A DNA stretch of 64,000 bases from Cystobasidiopsis lactophilus (lineage: Eukaryota > Basidiomycota > Agaricostilbomycetes > Agaricostilbales > Chionosphaeraceae), in the NCBI GenBank assembly GCA_001599975.1, contig BCIO01000001.1:496001-560000 (forward strand), read 5' to 3'. The translations under genes and the position numbers were made by a program. Below are positions 12,181 to 22,992 of this stretch, piece after piece. Numbering within the stretch: position 1 is the stretch's first letter; each line of letters opens with the position of its first letter. A model generated the notes under the pieces. The model was not told the DNA's origin and did not search any database. It was given only the letters and a program-made list of their open reading frames with translations.

Positions 12181-12665
12181 GACCGGCAATTGTCGGTTTC
12201 TTCCTTGTCCGGCATGAAACCCTGGGTATTGACCACCAAGCTCCCTCAAAGCTTGACAGATGTCTGCCATGCGCCTGGCTGACTTTCCCTGACGTCGGCG
12301 ACGCGCCTGGTGATGGACTTTCAGAAAGTAAGTTTGTACATCAGCGAGCCCGCCTTCTTCTGACCTTGGCGTCAGCTTTTGATACGAAGCCTACCTTTCC
12401 TACCCCCTTTTCAAGTTTGACTCGTCTGGCGCGGCTTAGTGCGCTCAGACCGCAGTGATGGTGGCGGTCGGTGGCAAGGCATTTGGCTGCGGTTGGCGGG
12501 TCGTGGGCTGGCTTTCGGGCACTCTTTGCTTGCAATGCGTTCTTTGCCTTTGGAAACCCGCGCGCCACAACTTCTCCCTTGCGCTATGCGGCACTCGGCT
12601 CGGTCCTCCGAAACTTGCTCCCGCCCCTCCATCGCCCCTAGACTTGTTAGACTCGCGCGCCCTTA
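12181..12665. other. Intergenic region before the hydrolase gene
   Basis: About 485 bp in a head-to-tail gap. Nothing gene-like stands out; it should hold the 3' end of the F-box transcript and the hydrolase promoter. Confidence 0.4.
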
Positions 12666-13836
12666 ATGCAGGCCCAATCATACACCGTCGCAGGCCTTAA
12701 GCTGTCCGTTTTCGGCCTCGACCTCCTGCCCCCTTCCACAATGGCCGCGGAAGAGCTGACGGTCGTTTTCTGGCTTCATGGTCGCATGGGCTCGTCGGCG
12801 CAAATGCCCAAGCTGATCGAGCGCTTTTACGCTGCTTTGCCCGCTCCAAAAGGAGTGCTGGTGGTTGCTTTCGACCATAGGAACCATGGCTCGCGCATAA
12901 TGAGTGCCCGTCCTGCTTCTTTCGGCTTGGGCACCCCAGAGGCTGATTGGCGTGGTTTGATGATGCGTGCACGTTGAGAGACATCGAAACTTCAGCTGGA
13001 CGGAATACATGGATAAGAAGCCGAACGGGGTGGAGGAATTGACCAACCCGAACCATGGTGAGGGCTTGACTTCTTGAGAACGAAGGAAGCCCGTGCTCAC
13101 TTTATACTCGCCATTACAGCTTTAGACATGTTCTCTATTCAAGGTGCTTCTCACTGCTCTGTAGCCATGGCAAAGAGGCCTAAAAGACCGGTTTTCTCAC
13201 AGTGGGCTCAGCTCGGGACGTTTCCTTCCTGATCGACTTCCTGGAGCCCACCTTGTTCCCCAACGCTGAGCACTCCGTTTCAAAATGGGTCGTTCTTGGC
13301 ATCTCGCTAGGTGGCCACTCGACCTGGCTCGCTGCTTCCCAAGACCCTCGGATCTGCGCAATCGTGCCGATCATTGGTTCTCCTTCGTTCGTTGGCCTTT
13401 CCCCTCATATCTTTGTCAAGTCATGTTGACGTTTCTGGGCTTGAACAGCACATTGTCTTTGTTATCGGCTCGCGCCGCCGAATCGAACATCCCTTTCTCC
13501 CCTCCCATCCTGCCCACCGCGCTCTTGAAGCAAATGAAAGCCTTGGACCCCTTCGAGCTCTCCCTAGATCGATGGAAGTCCATCAAGATCTTCGCGCTAA
13601 GTGGAGGGAGCGATACGTTGGTCAATGCGGTGGTGGGCAAGACGGAGGAGTTCGTGAAGAGGCTGCAGGAGACCGGGGTGGAGGCCACCTTGGTCGTTTT
13701 TCCAGGTGACAACGCTCTTCCCTTTCAGCAATGTTGGTACTGGGTGCTCACTGACGAGTGGTTTTTCACAGGCGTTGGGCATACTTGCACACCGGACATG
13801 CTCAAAGCCGCCGCTGAGTTTGTTGGGGCTCTCTGA
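12666..13836 (+). CDS. Alpha/beta hydrolase (serine esterase/peptidase type)
   Basis: Predicted cytosolic alpha/beta hydrolase. The start is ATG 12666 (MQAQSYTVAGLKLSVFGLDL). The oxyanion-type segment VVFWLHGRMGSS comes first, followed by LVVAFDHRNHGSR. After small exons (VEELTNPNH, ALDMFSIQ) come the helix SSARDVSFLIDFLEPTLF and the nucleophile elbow GISLGGHS, with Ser as the likely nucleophile. FALSGGSDTLVN probably carries the acid. The catalytic His is likely in GVGHTCTPDM, after the final intron at 13706-13771. The stop is at 13836. The small middle exons around 13010-13150 are approximate. The family includes fungal esterases and S9-like hydrolases, and the substrate cannot be read from sequence. 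Confidence 0.8.
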
Positions 13837-14564
13837 GCGCGTTGTTTCAATTAGGTTCGTTGGGTCTCTTGACCATGGAAGTCGCAGAATTGAAACCCGG
13901 TCGCTGGCAGGTCATTAGGCGCGCTCTCATCTGTCATCAAAAAATGCGCTGGGAACACGCTGTTCTTCTCATAGTAAGCGCGCACTCCGGGTCGCCGTTC
14001 TGCTTCTCATATGGCTAACATCCGATCGGCCAGTTGTCAAGCCCAGCGTCCAGCGCAGCACCTTTCAGCAGCGACTTGTTATTTTAAGGTGGCGGCCTCC
14101 GCGTCTCTCTGTTGTAATAGTCCCTTGTTTGGTCTCCAAGCTCTATTGAAATAACGTCAGCTTGGCCTTGTCGATATGACAACGCGTCCAAAGCCTTCTG
14201 AAAGCGTGACCTGTCGATGAAACGCGGCGCAGTCTTCCTGCAGCGGCTTGGCCATTGCAGCCTGGCCTGGCTCGACCACCCGCGCCCTCTCTCCCGCCTT
14301 TCGTTCTTTCTGTGGCTTTGTGTCTGAGTCCAAGCGCTAACTCGAGGCTGGATCCTTGAGCCCTCCGCTGCCCGCATCAAAATCCCCGAGGAAGCTGGTT
14401 CTTTCTTTGGTCTCTCGTTTTAATATCACACGCGGAACGGGCTGGACGTGAGCTTGCTGACTTCCCTGGTTGCTGTCTAAGCAGCTAATGGCTCAACGCT
14501 GGCCGCAGTCGAACGCGCAACCAACAAAAGTGCTGGCCACAACTTCACACAGACCTTTTAGAAG
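13837..14564. other. Intergenic region upstream of the aspartic protease
   Basis: About 730 bp without a supportable gene. It should include the promoter of the secreted protease. I see no repeat and no clear TATA box. Confidence 0.4.
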
Positions 14565-17517
14565 ATGATCTCCTTTCTCCTGCTCCTTCAACTCTCCGCT
14601 TTGGCCCTAGCAACCCACCAGCATGCTCCTCAAGGCCACAACAAGCGAATGCAAAAGCGCTACGTCAAGCTCGGCGCCCGCCCGCAAGCAGCAGCCCAAG
14701 AGGTCGACATTGCCCAGCTCAAGAAGCGCTACGTGATCCCCTCCACCGCGCAGCCGGTCGGCGACGTCGACGTCTCCGGCCTCAAGAAGCGTTCCTCTAC
14801 CTTCACCGCGTCGCCGCATAAAGCCGTCTTGAAGCGCGCGGCGGTGGAGGAAGAAGCCAAAGTCAAGCGCGGCGAGCTGCACCCGTTGCTGTATTGGACC
14901 CAGCACTACAACCGCGCTCTCAATAGGCGGGCGACCATGGACTCCAGCGCGCTGAGCAAGCGGGCGATGGTGCGCGAGGAATTGGGGGAACAAGCGGTCG
15001 AGAGGATGAAGAAGCGGTGGCTGTCGATTCATCACGAGCGAGGGTGGGAAGCGCCCAGGTTAAAGCTGGTCAAACGACAAGGCTGGGTTCGCTCTTTTTT
15101 CTTTCCTCTGATCCTGCCAAAGGTTCTGACAGGCGGAGTACCGCGGACGAACAGAAATCATTGGTGCACGACTCCAACCTGTTTGACATCAACCCGGACG
15201 CGCCGACGCAATTTGGCCAATCCAACAAGCAAGCTACTAATAATGCCGTCGCCGCAGGGGACAGTGGAGCTGGCTTCTCCGACGTGCTTCTACAAGCCGC
15301 TCTCAAGGGAACTGTCACGGCTCCTAAAGGTGGTGAGTCGCCCCTCCCTTCATTCACTTGCCGCACGCGCAGGAAAGTTGATGAGGTTGTCTGGCGCACA
15401 GGCCTAGCGGACGACTCTGCCGGCCTCTCCGTCGAAGCGAACAACGTCGGCTACTTTTGCTCCTTTGAAGTCGGCTCCAAGGCGACCAAGTTCAACGTGC
15501 TCGTCGACTCGGGCTCGGCCGACTTCTGGCTGCCCTCCCAGCAGTGCAACTCGGACGGCACCTGTGGCGGCCACCAGACCTTGGGCTCTAAAACCTCGGC
15601 CACTTTCAAGGCCACCAACAAGCAGTTCTCGGTCACCTATGGTGGGCCGCCTTCCTCCTCTATGCGCTTTGAAAAAGTATAGCTGATGTGGCTCTGGCAG
15701 GAACTGGCAATGTGGCGGGCGTGCTCGCTTCTGACGATGTGACTTTGGGCGGCACCGCCTTGACCGCCAAGGCCTTGAACTTTGGCGTGACCACTTCCGA
15801 ATCCCAAGACTTTGCAGCCGCCGCCGTCCCCTTCGACGGGCTCATGGGCACCGCCCTGTCCGCGCTCAGCAACGAAGCGGTCCCCACCATGATCGAAGTC
15901 CTCGGCACCGCCAACGCCGTGCCCGCCACCCAAATGGGCTACCACTTGGCTTCCATTGATCCCACCAACGACGCGGAAGTCACTTTTGGAGGCGTCGACT
16001 CGGACAAGTTCAAAGGCGCCACCCTGACCGAAATCCCGAACCAGTCCCAGATTGGGTTCTGGCAGGCGGCCATGACAGCCATCACCGTGAATGGCAAGGC
16101 GCTGACTGGCGTGAACCCGACGTTTGGAATTCTGGACACTGGGTTGGTCCCTTCATCTGCCTTGATCAGCTCGTGGCCAACCCTGATTTCCATGCCGTTT
16201 TGAAAACCCACAGCACCAGCTTGATCGTCGCGCCCGCGGATATCGCTACTGCCATCCACGACGCCATCCCTGGCTCCCAATCCGATGGCCAAGGTGGCTT
16301 CATCATCCCTTGCACGTAAGTCCTCCTTTCCTCCCTTTGGATACCCACAAGGTTCTGACAGCAGGCATGCTTTGGGACTTGCAGTACAACTGCCGAAGTG
16401 GCTTTCGAAATGGGTGGCCAGTCGTTCGCCATGTCCGCCCAGCGCCTGCTGTTCGTGCCCGTCGACCAGAACGACCTGACCGGCAACTGCCAGAGCTCCA
16501 TCTCGTCCGGCAACATCGACCAACAGGGCAGTGTGCTACTTGGCGATGCGTACGTTGCTACACCTTACTGTCGTTGGCCCGAAACAGGCTGACAGCGTTT
16601 GCTTGGCACAGGTTCTTGATCGACCAATACTTTGCGTGCGTTTTTGGCGATTCTTCCATTAGCTGTTCACTTGGCTGACCATCATATTCTCAATACACAG
16701 CACGGACGTGACCAGCAACACGATTGGCCTGGCCAACTTGCTTTCCAAGTCGGCTGCCTCTTCCTCGTCGAACTCTACCGCAGCGACAGCCACCGCCGCC
16801 GCTGCTAACCCCACCACTTCACCTGCAGCTGCAGCAGCGACCACGACGAAAGCGAGCAAGAAGAAGAACAAGGCCAACGGGGGCCTGGTCGGCGCGCTCG
16901 ATGGCGTCCTTGGCGACGTTCTTGGCGTCGGTGGCGACACGAACCAAGCTATTGCCGCCGACCACGACCACCATCGCGCTCGTCGAGGCGTGTTCGTAAC
17001 CGCTGGCCATTCTGGCAATCAAGCCACAGCAGTCGCCGGCGCGGCGGATTCGGCTTCATCAGTTGGCGACGCGGCTTCAGCCAGCGACGTGGCTGGAGCT
17101 GTTGCAGCTGCTTCCGACGTCAATGGCAGCACAGTGGTCGGAACGGCTTCGGCAACCGCCAGCGCCTCGCCCTCTACCTCCGAGGTGCTGGCCTCGGACG
17201 GCTCGGCGTCAGCTTCCGACGTCTTGGCGACTGCATCAGGTTCAGATGTGCCGGATGCAGCCTCTACGTCCGTCGTTGCGGGTGCTGGCAGTGGCGGCCA
17301 GAGCAACGGAGGCCAAGGCAACGGAGGCAAGGGCAAGGGCGGGCACCACCAGAAGGGCGCCGCTCAAGGTGGCCCTCAGAATGGACCTAACGCTGGTCTG
17401 GGTGGTGCTGGCCAAGGAAATGCTGGCGGCAAGAAGCAGTTCGCTCAAGGTGGTGGTGGTGGCGGCGGCGGCGACCGGCCAATCTTCAAGGCTCCCGATG
17501 CCAAACGTCGCCTCTGA
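14565..17517 (+). CDS. Secreted pepsin-like aspartic protease with long tail
   Basis: Family A1 aspartic endopeptidase. A signal peptide (MISFLLLLQLSALALATHQH) is followed by a ~150-residue pro-region with many Lys-Arg pairs. The catalytic part has YFCSFEVGSKATKFNVLVDS with the first DSGS, the flap region SVTYG followed by TGNVAG, and FDGLMGTALSAL. The second catalytic motif, DTGTSLIVAPAD, is completed by an intron, and QGSVLLGDAFLIDQYF lies near the end of the fold. After the protease fold comes a ~250-residue Ser/Ala/Gly-rich tail with repeated SASDV-like units and a Gly run, probably disordered. An intron at 15087-15154 begins GTTCGC and ends GGACGAACAG, a member of the complementary-ended class. 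It likely acts outside the cell or in the wall after Kex2-type processing. Confidence 0.9.
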
Positions 17518-18661
17518 ACCACAACCACGAATACACGACATCTGGCATTCTTCTTTTCACGATGGTTGACGGGGCAGGTTGGCACGACGGACATTCGTTT
17601 CTTTGCATTGGAGGTCGGATTTCAGGCTCCAGCATACCCATTTTCCCTTCCTCTCGTTTCCCTTGCATTTTCGCATTCCCAAAGCGCTAGCTCATCAGCT
17701 TCGACACTTTGGTCGAGGGGACCAATAGTGCATTCGAATTGGGGCCCATGATGAGGAAACGCGCTGGCTCAAGGGCCAGCAACTTGCCCCTTGATTGCCT
17801 GGTTCTTTTACCATTGCTTTGCGTCTGGCTTTCCTTCGTATCCGAGTGCAAGCACCTGTTCGACATCCCTGCCGCGAATGATGAGGGGCGCCCGACAGGC
17901 TGAAGCTGCAAGAATTCACCCAAAGACCTCTTGCCGCTGAATCCTCTGAATGGATTCAACTGCCCGAGACTGCTGCTTCTGATTCTTGATACGAGAAATC
18001 TGACCAGTTGCGACGGAAGTACACTGGGCAAAGCCGATGCTTCTGCTGGCTGGACCCGAACTGCGACGGGTCAAGTTGTCAACCGTCAAAGGCATACGCT
18101 TTCTTGGAACGCCGAGCGAGCGCTATCGTTCTACTGCCAGTCCAGTTGTCTGTTCGTTCGTTCGTTGACGACGAAAAGGCCAAGGACAGGCCATATGGTC
18201 ACCTGCAGCTTTCTGTCCGTCTCTGAACGCCGGTATTCTGGGCTGGTTTCAAGAAGCCCCCCTCGAAGAGTCTCACGTTTATACAGAAGAGTCACTGCCG
18301 TCAAGTAACATTCTTAACGTATCCTAAAACGGCCCATCTCTGGCCGGCCAATATCGCAAGAAGACCACTGCGAACATGTTTCGAGAATTGCCTTCGGATG
18401 TGCTTTCATGCGGACACTTTCTCAACCTCGAAAAAGCCCTTGCCTTCACTCATGACTCTTTAGAGACCCTCAATTCGGCGTTTCAGGCCCGTTTTTCTTC
18501 TCAACGCCCAAATCATTTGACATTCTGTGGGAATGTCGTCGCATCGTACTGCAGACTCGGTTAGAGAGATACAGAAGAGTCACAGGTTTCTCTGGATTTG
18601 ACTATAAAAAGCCGGTCTGCGACCCTGCAACACAGCTCACCAATACGTTTGCTTTCTCGCC
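17518..18661. other. Intergenic region with TATA box near its end
   Basis: About 1.1 kb between tandem genes. A GTTC microsatellite-like run lies at about 18153-18167. Several open frames occur, but none is supported by a domain or splice pattern. Confidence 0.4.
18603..18610 (+). promoter_or_regulatory. TATA box of gene H1
   Basis: TATAAAAA lies about 52 bp upstream of the H1 start codon at 18662, a sensible core-promoter distance if the 5' leader is short. This is the clearest TATA element I found in the window. Confidence 0.5.
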
Positions 18662-19899
18662 ATGGCTACTCATTACGAAAATCGCCCGCCCGTACCATTC
18701 TCTGGGAACATCCCCGCCCCGCGCGCCCCAGCTCTTCTGGCACCGATGTCGGCTCGCTTCCGAGCCGAAGACGCCAAGCGCCTTTCCAGCGCTCTAGCCG
18801 ATCTGCAGAAGTTGGGTCTTCGAAAAGTTATACCGGCCGTGCGTGGTTTTCGTGTCTCGTCGTAATTAACGGCTAGGCTTACCTGCCTCTCGTACAGCTC
18901 CCTCAGCTTCCCAACTTGACGGCTCATCTAAAGAGCTCCGGACCCGGGGCATTCGACGCTCACGGCGCCAACGTTGCCATGCGCGGCGAATTCAAGGAAT
19001 TGATCAATTGGGTGAGCCATTAGTCCGGATTCGCCCAAATGTCGTCGACCCTCAACCGCCAATCTGCAGTACCTGGAGAGAGAAAAGGCCGGCGAGCAAG
19101 TCGACGACGCCATCAACGAGGTCTGCTGTCATCTTCGACTTAATCTCCAAAGTTTGACTGAACGCAACTGCGCAGCTGAAAGGAGCCCTCCTGGGCATGG
19201 GTGTCGGAAACGAAGAGCGCACAGAGAAAATGCATCTCGTTCTTGTGGACACCTTCCATGGCCTCGTTCTGCTTCAACATTGCTTGAAGGCTGTAGAGGA
19301 CCAGGTGAAGAGCACGGAGCCCATCTTAATTCAGCATGACTTCAAACCATTGGAGGAGGAAGTCGTGAGTCGGCCATCTGTTGCACGATTCCAGCGTCGG
19401 CTCATACATGATTCCGCACGCTGCTTACGCACAGACTGCCCTCCTTCGAGAAGGATCCCAAATCAAGACGCTGCTGTGGCCCACCAGCGAGGCGGTGGGC
19501 GCTCATGTGCCTTTCCCGGAGGGATCCAATCTCGGAAGACATATCGACTGGAACGCCAGACTGATTTCGCCTGTAGGTTATCATACTGTGCATTTCTGCG
19601 CAAGTCGAACGTTCTTGGGGTATGCAGGCTGAAGCTGGCCAACTACGTGTTACGAGCCTTCTCAAGGCGCTGGAAGAACGAGCGCAACACGGCCAGGGTC
19701 TGCCTGCAGAGAGGCTCCTCGTTGCCGGAAACGTTCTCCGCGCCTTGAAGGCCGCTCTCGTTCGAGTGAGTCTTTCCGCGCTGACGATTCTTGCGGAAGG
19801 TCTGATTACGAGCTTGGGGTTCAGGTCGAAGGCGACGCAGCCGAGGCCAAGATCTTGCAAAGCGTGCCCTCCCCCCCTACTTCAGAATTCACAGAATGA
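18662..19899 (+). CDS. Unknown protein H1, paralogue of H2
   Basis: No known domain recognised. Seven exons give about 260-270 aa, starting MATHYENRPPVPFSGNIPAP and ending PPTSEFTE at the stop 19897-19899. The gene is supported by its paralogue at 35188-36367, with the same order of blocks and matching intron places: ALADLQKLGLRKVIPA, LPQLPNLTAHL...MRGEFKELINW, a short EREKAGEQVDDAINE exon, LKGALLGMGVG...LVLVDTFHGLVLLQHCLKAVE, LREGSQIKTLLWP, SLLKALEERA...LVAGNVLRALKAALVR and a final VEGDAAEA exon. It looks soluble, helical and cytosolic. It precedes F-box gene P1, as H2 precedes P4, so the pair may have duplicated together. The first intron (GTGCGT...CGTACAG) has partly complementary ends. 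Confidence 0.7.
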
Positions 19900-20092
19900 A
19901 GATCACCCGTGCTCTACCCCTTCACCCTTACAAGAGGTCGATGGGCATCACAAACTCGCTTCAGATCGGACAATTTATTCTTCTCTCATTTTGTAACCCC
20001 TAGCCAACTTCTTTCAATGTACATGTCTTTTATTCATTAGCAGTACGCTTCGATCAAGGAAGCATTTGCTGTCCAACCTGGGCGCAGACGAG

Positions 20093-20375
20093 GTGTTTGC
20101 CACCCGGCGAGAACCGGCGGAGCACAGTCCGACGATCGCGACCCTGAACTCGCCTCTTCGCCTTCTTCTTCCATGCCTCTCATTGGCTGAGTGCGGGTCT
20201 TAATGCTCATTGGTACCTCAAGATTCGGCTCACAAGCCCCTCCCAAGGCTCGTGAAATGCCCCTCCCGCCGCGCTGCCAATGCGGAAGCCGTTGTCTGCC
20301 CACGGCGCCGTTGGTCTCGATGGCTTACTTCTTCGCTTCTTGTTCTACCACCACCAGCATCTAAGGGTGTGAACC
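20093..20375 (+). promoter_or_regulatory. Conserved upstream region of P1
   Basis: This 280-bp leader shares ordered blocks with the leader of P4. A core of it (CTCGTGAAATG at 20249, then GGAAGCCGTTG) also recurs before P2 (CTCGTGAAGGG near 22846, GGAGCCGTTG near 22899) and P3 (CTCGTGAAATG near 25447, GGAGCCGTTG near 25506). Conservation at similar distances from four start codons suggests retained promoter elements, or simply duplicated flanks. Confidence 0.55.
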
Positions 20376-22526
20376 ATGGCGCGCATCGACTTGATCGCTG
20401 TCGTCCCGGTCAAAGGCCAGCCCGGCTTTCACCTGGCTCGCATTGCGCCCTCCTTCCAAATCCAAGCCGACCTCATCCTCGCAGATCTCCGTGACCGGCT
20501 TCCCCTTGATCTTAAGTGGGCCGACTTCTTCGTTCGGCCTGGCCGCTGCTCGATCACGGAGGCCCCATTGGTGGAGCTTGCGGAGGAAGCGACAACGACG
20601 GTTCGCTCGCTCGCCTGCCCACGCACCAGGTCGAAGAAGAAGCTGCAAAAGAAGAAGCCCTACCAAATCTTCGTCCGATTGGCGTCTTTCAGATTCAAGA
20701 TCGAGGGTGACTTCCTTCGGCAAGATTTCAGGAGGTTCGAAGTGCTCTCTCAAATCCAGCACTTGCCCGTCCAGTATACGGGGCAAGCTGAGGGCACGTT
20801 TGAATCCAGGGAAGAAATGGCACGCCCAACTGTTCCGCAGTTGCCTGTCGAGCTCATCGAGGAAATCATCGCCAGCATCCCTGACCCAGAAATCATCACC
20901 AAAGCGCCTCCAGAAAGCAATTTGGTTCCTCGAGAAGAATTAGAGCTGCGCAAACAGCTCCGTGAAAGGAAGATGCACACGGTGGACCAGATCCAAACGC
21001 TGGAAGCGGTTGCCAGAGCGATCGATTGGGAGGAGCTCACAGCGCGAAGGTGGCCACTCTCTCCTTCCTCTTCTTCTTCCAACACCCGTCACACAAGAGA
21101 CGCCAACAATGTCGCACTGGCATCCCTCCGGGCGGTAAAAGTAGCGCTCGACGAGGAGGAAAGATACCGGCGCGAGCCTCTGAGTCGCCCAAAGTCTAGA
21201 GCATTCGTCGGTTTCACGCTGTGGACAACACTTCAGGGCTTCCTTTGTAGAGCGGTAAGCGCCGTTCTTGAACAGAAGTAAGGTGCCCTCTGATTTGTGA
21301 ACCTGCATGTGCGCAGCTGCTCCCCGCCATTCATGCTCGCCTTTATCGGACGTTAGACCTCAGAAAGCCTGAGCTTTTCTGCGCAAAAGAAGTGGCCAGT
21401 GCTATCAGCGGTTGGGGCGGCATCGTTCCGAGATGCGTCAAGCATCTGCAAGTGGAGTGCTCGGCGGCGCCTTTTCGCTGGTTTGACGATCAAGTGGCGA
21501 CACAACTCTTCTCTTCACTTCAAACGCTGGACTTATATAATGCCAAGACGTTGGAACTCAACACATTTGTCAGCGTACGAAAGCCACACTCCCTTCTCAA
21601 CCCGCACTAACTCACAACTTGATTCACAGACTCTTAAAGTCAGCAACATCACGAGCCTGAGCATCCACAATCGTGTGGGGCAGATCCTGTTCGGCACCAC
21701 CATCTCTTCGCTGCTGTCGAACACACCCCTTCTTCAAAGCCTGAGCCTGGAGAAGGTTCAACTCGGGCCCCACCATGGTCCGCCCTTTGAACTCAACCAT
21801 CTGCGATCGGTTCGACTATCTGAAGTCGACGTTGACCGGTCGTTGTGCCTTAGGTCGCACATGCTCGGCCCAGCTACTCGTCTGGTTGCCGACGATGTCC
21901 TCGGTCTTGATGACATCTTGCAATCGAGTGGCCACCAGCTCCAGCATGTGGACCTCGCTACTACCAGATGGAGCTTCTCTCTGCCGGGCAAACTCTCGAC
22001 TTGTCGATCGCTACGCACGCTCGACTTGAGTGTGTACCTGCATCAACTGGCCGGACAAGGTGAACCGGTTCTTGGACTCTTGGACTCGCTCCCACAACCC
22101 TCACCCCTGGAATCGATCCGCCTGACAGTCGAGTGCTTGTCCCTTGACTTTAACCCACGTTGGTTTCCCTTCGTCAAAGAATTGGGCATACGCGCCTTGC
22201 AGGCAGATCGCTTCCCCAACCTCCGTCAGATCGACATCCTGGTTGACAAGGTCGGAGATCTTCTGACGCCTCTTCCCTTTCCCCTTCGGCCTGCCGTCCA
22301 AATTCGCATCGGCGCAACCGAAGATGTCGTCCAGCTGTACACGCCGCAATGGAAGCGTCTCACGGGCCAAGTGGAATCAGGCGGTCGAGGGCCAGACGTT
22401 GAGGCTCAGGCAGAAGATCACTCTGACATCTCGGCCTGCGACCTTCTCGGCATGGTGTTTCTTGGCGTGCTCTTGCTCATTGCCTTGTCTTCTCTCATTA
22501 TTCGTCTTGTAATTGTTATTCTGTGA
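20376..22526 (+). CDS. P1: F-box/repeat protein with C-terminal membrane anchor
   Basis: First of four related genes in this block. Exons 20376-21254, 21317-21574 and 21630-22526 give 677 aa. Residues 1-140 form an unknown beta-rich-looking domain (MARIDLIAVVPVKGQPGFHL; LADLRDRLPLDLKWADFFV; YQIFVRLASFRFKIEGDF). An F-box-like helix pair follows (VPQLPVELIEEIIASIPDPE), then a charged helical linker, the marker TTLQGFLCRA just before intron 1, and Leu-rich repeat-like segments (SLSLEKVQLGP, LRTLDLSVYL). PFPLRPAVQIRIGATEDVV is conserved in the family. The end is a single hydrophobic segment (LLGMVFLGVLLLIALSSLII), predicting a tail-anchored protein. Intron positions are shared by P2, P3 and P4. 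Targets are unknown; a membrane-bound SCF adaptor is an inference. Confidence 0.75.
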
Positions 22527-22992
22527 GGTCACAGGGGCCGTTCGGGCTGCTTCTTGCGCCCGGGTGAGAATGCAATTGCAATTCGTCAAATGGTCAAATT
22601 TGCCACCGCACTTTTTGAGCTTGAGCCCGCCGAAGACATTGACCTCGTCGTGGTCCACGTTTTGGCGGCTCATGATCACATCACTATCCATGACAACTGC
22701 TCGCTCGTACCGCAAGCAAGAAGCGCGACTTTATCTCGAGCATTTTTCGTTGTCAGCACCCGGCCATGATGCTCTGATCATTCGGTCCACAAGGCCTTGA
22801 AGGTCTTAGAGTATTCGCCACTCACGAGATTCGGCCGCCCACAGACTCGTGAAGGGCCCTTTTCACTTGCTTGCAACGGTTTTGTCGGCGGAGATTCGGG
22901 AGCCGTTGTCCCGTTGTCGGACACCTGCCTTGTGCCCTCTTCTCCTTCTCAATCCACCACTCTTGCTCCTACCTATAAGACTGGAAAGCAAG

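Larger units (their letters stand above)
18662..22526 (+). repeat. Left arm of an inverted two-gene duplication (H1-P1)
   Basis: The H1 gene, its downstream spacer and P1 are matched in inverted order by H2, its spacer and P4 at 32522-36367. Between the genes, the shared spacer starts near 20093 with GTTTGCCACCCGGC and AGAACCGGCGGA, then CAGTCCGACGA, CACAAGCCC and GGAAGCCGTTGTCTGCCCA, in the same order in both arms. Protein divergence is considerable, so the duplication is not recent. Confidence 0.75.

Noticed and set aside
18153-18167. GTTC repeats resembling the intron donor GTTCGT
   Set aside because: They form a simple tandem microsatellite in non-coding sequence, with no matching acceptor or exon.
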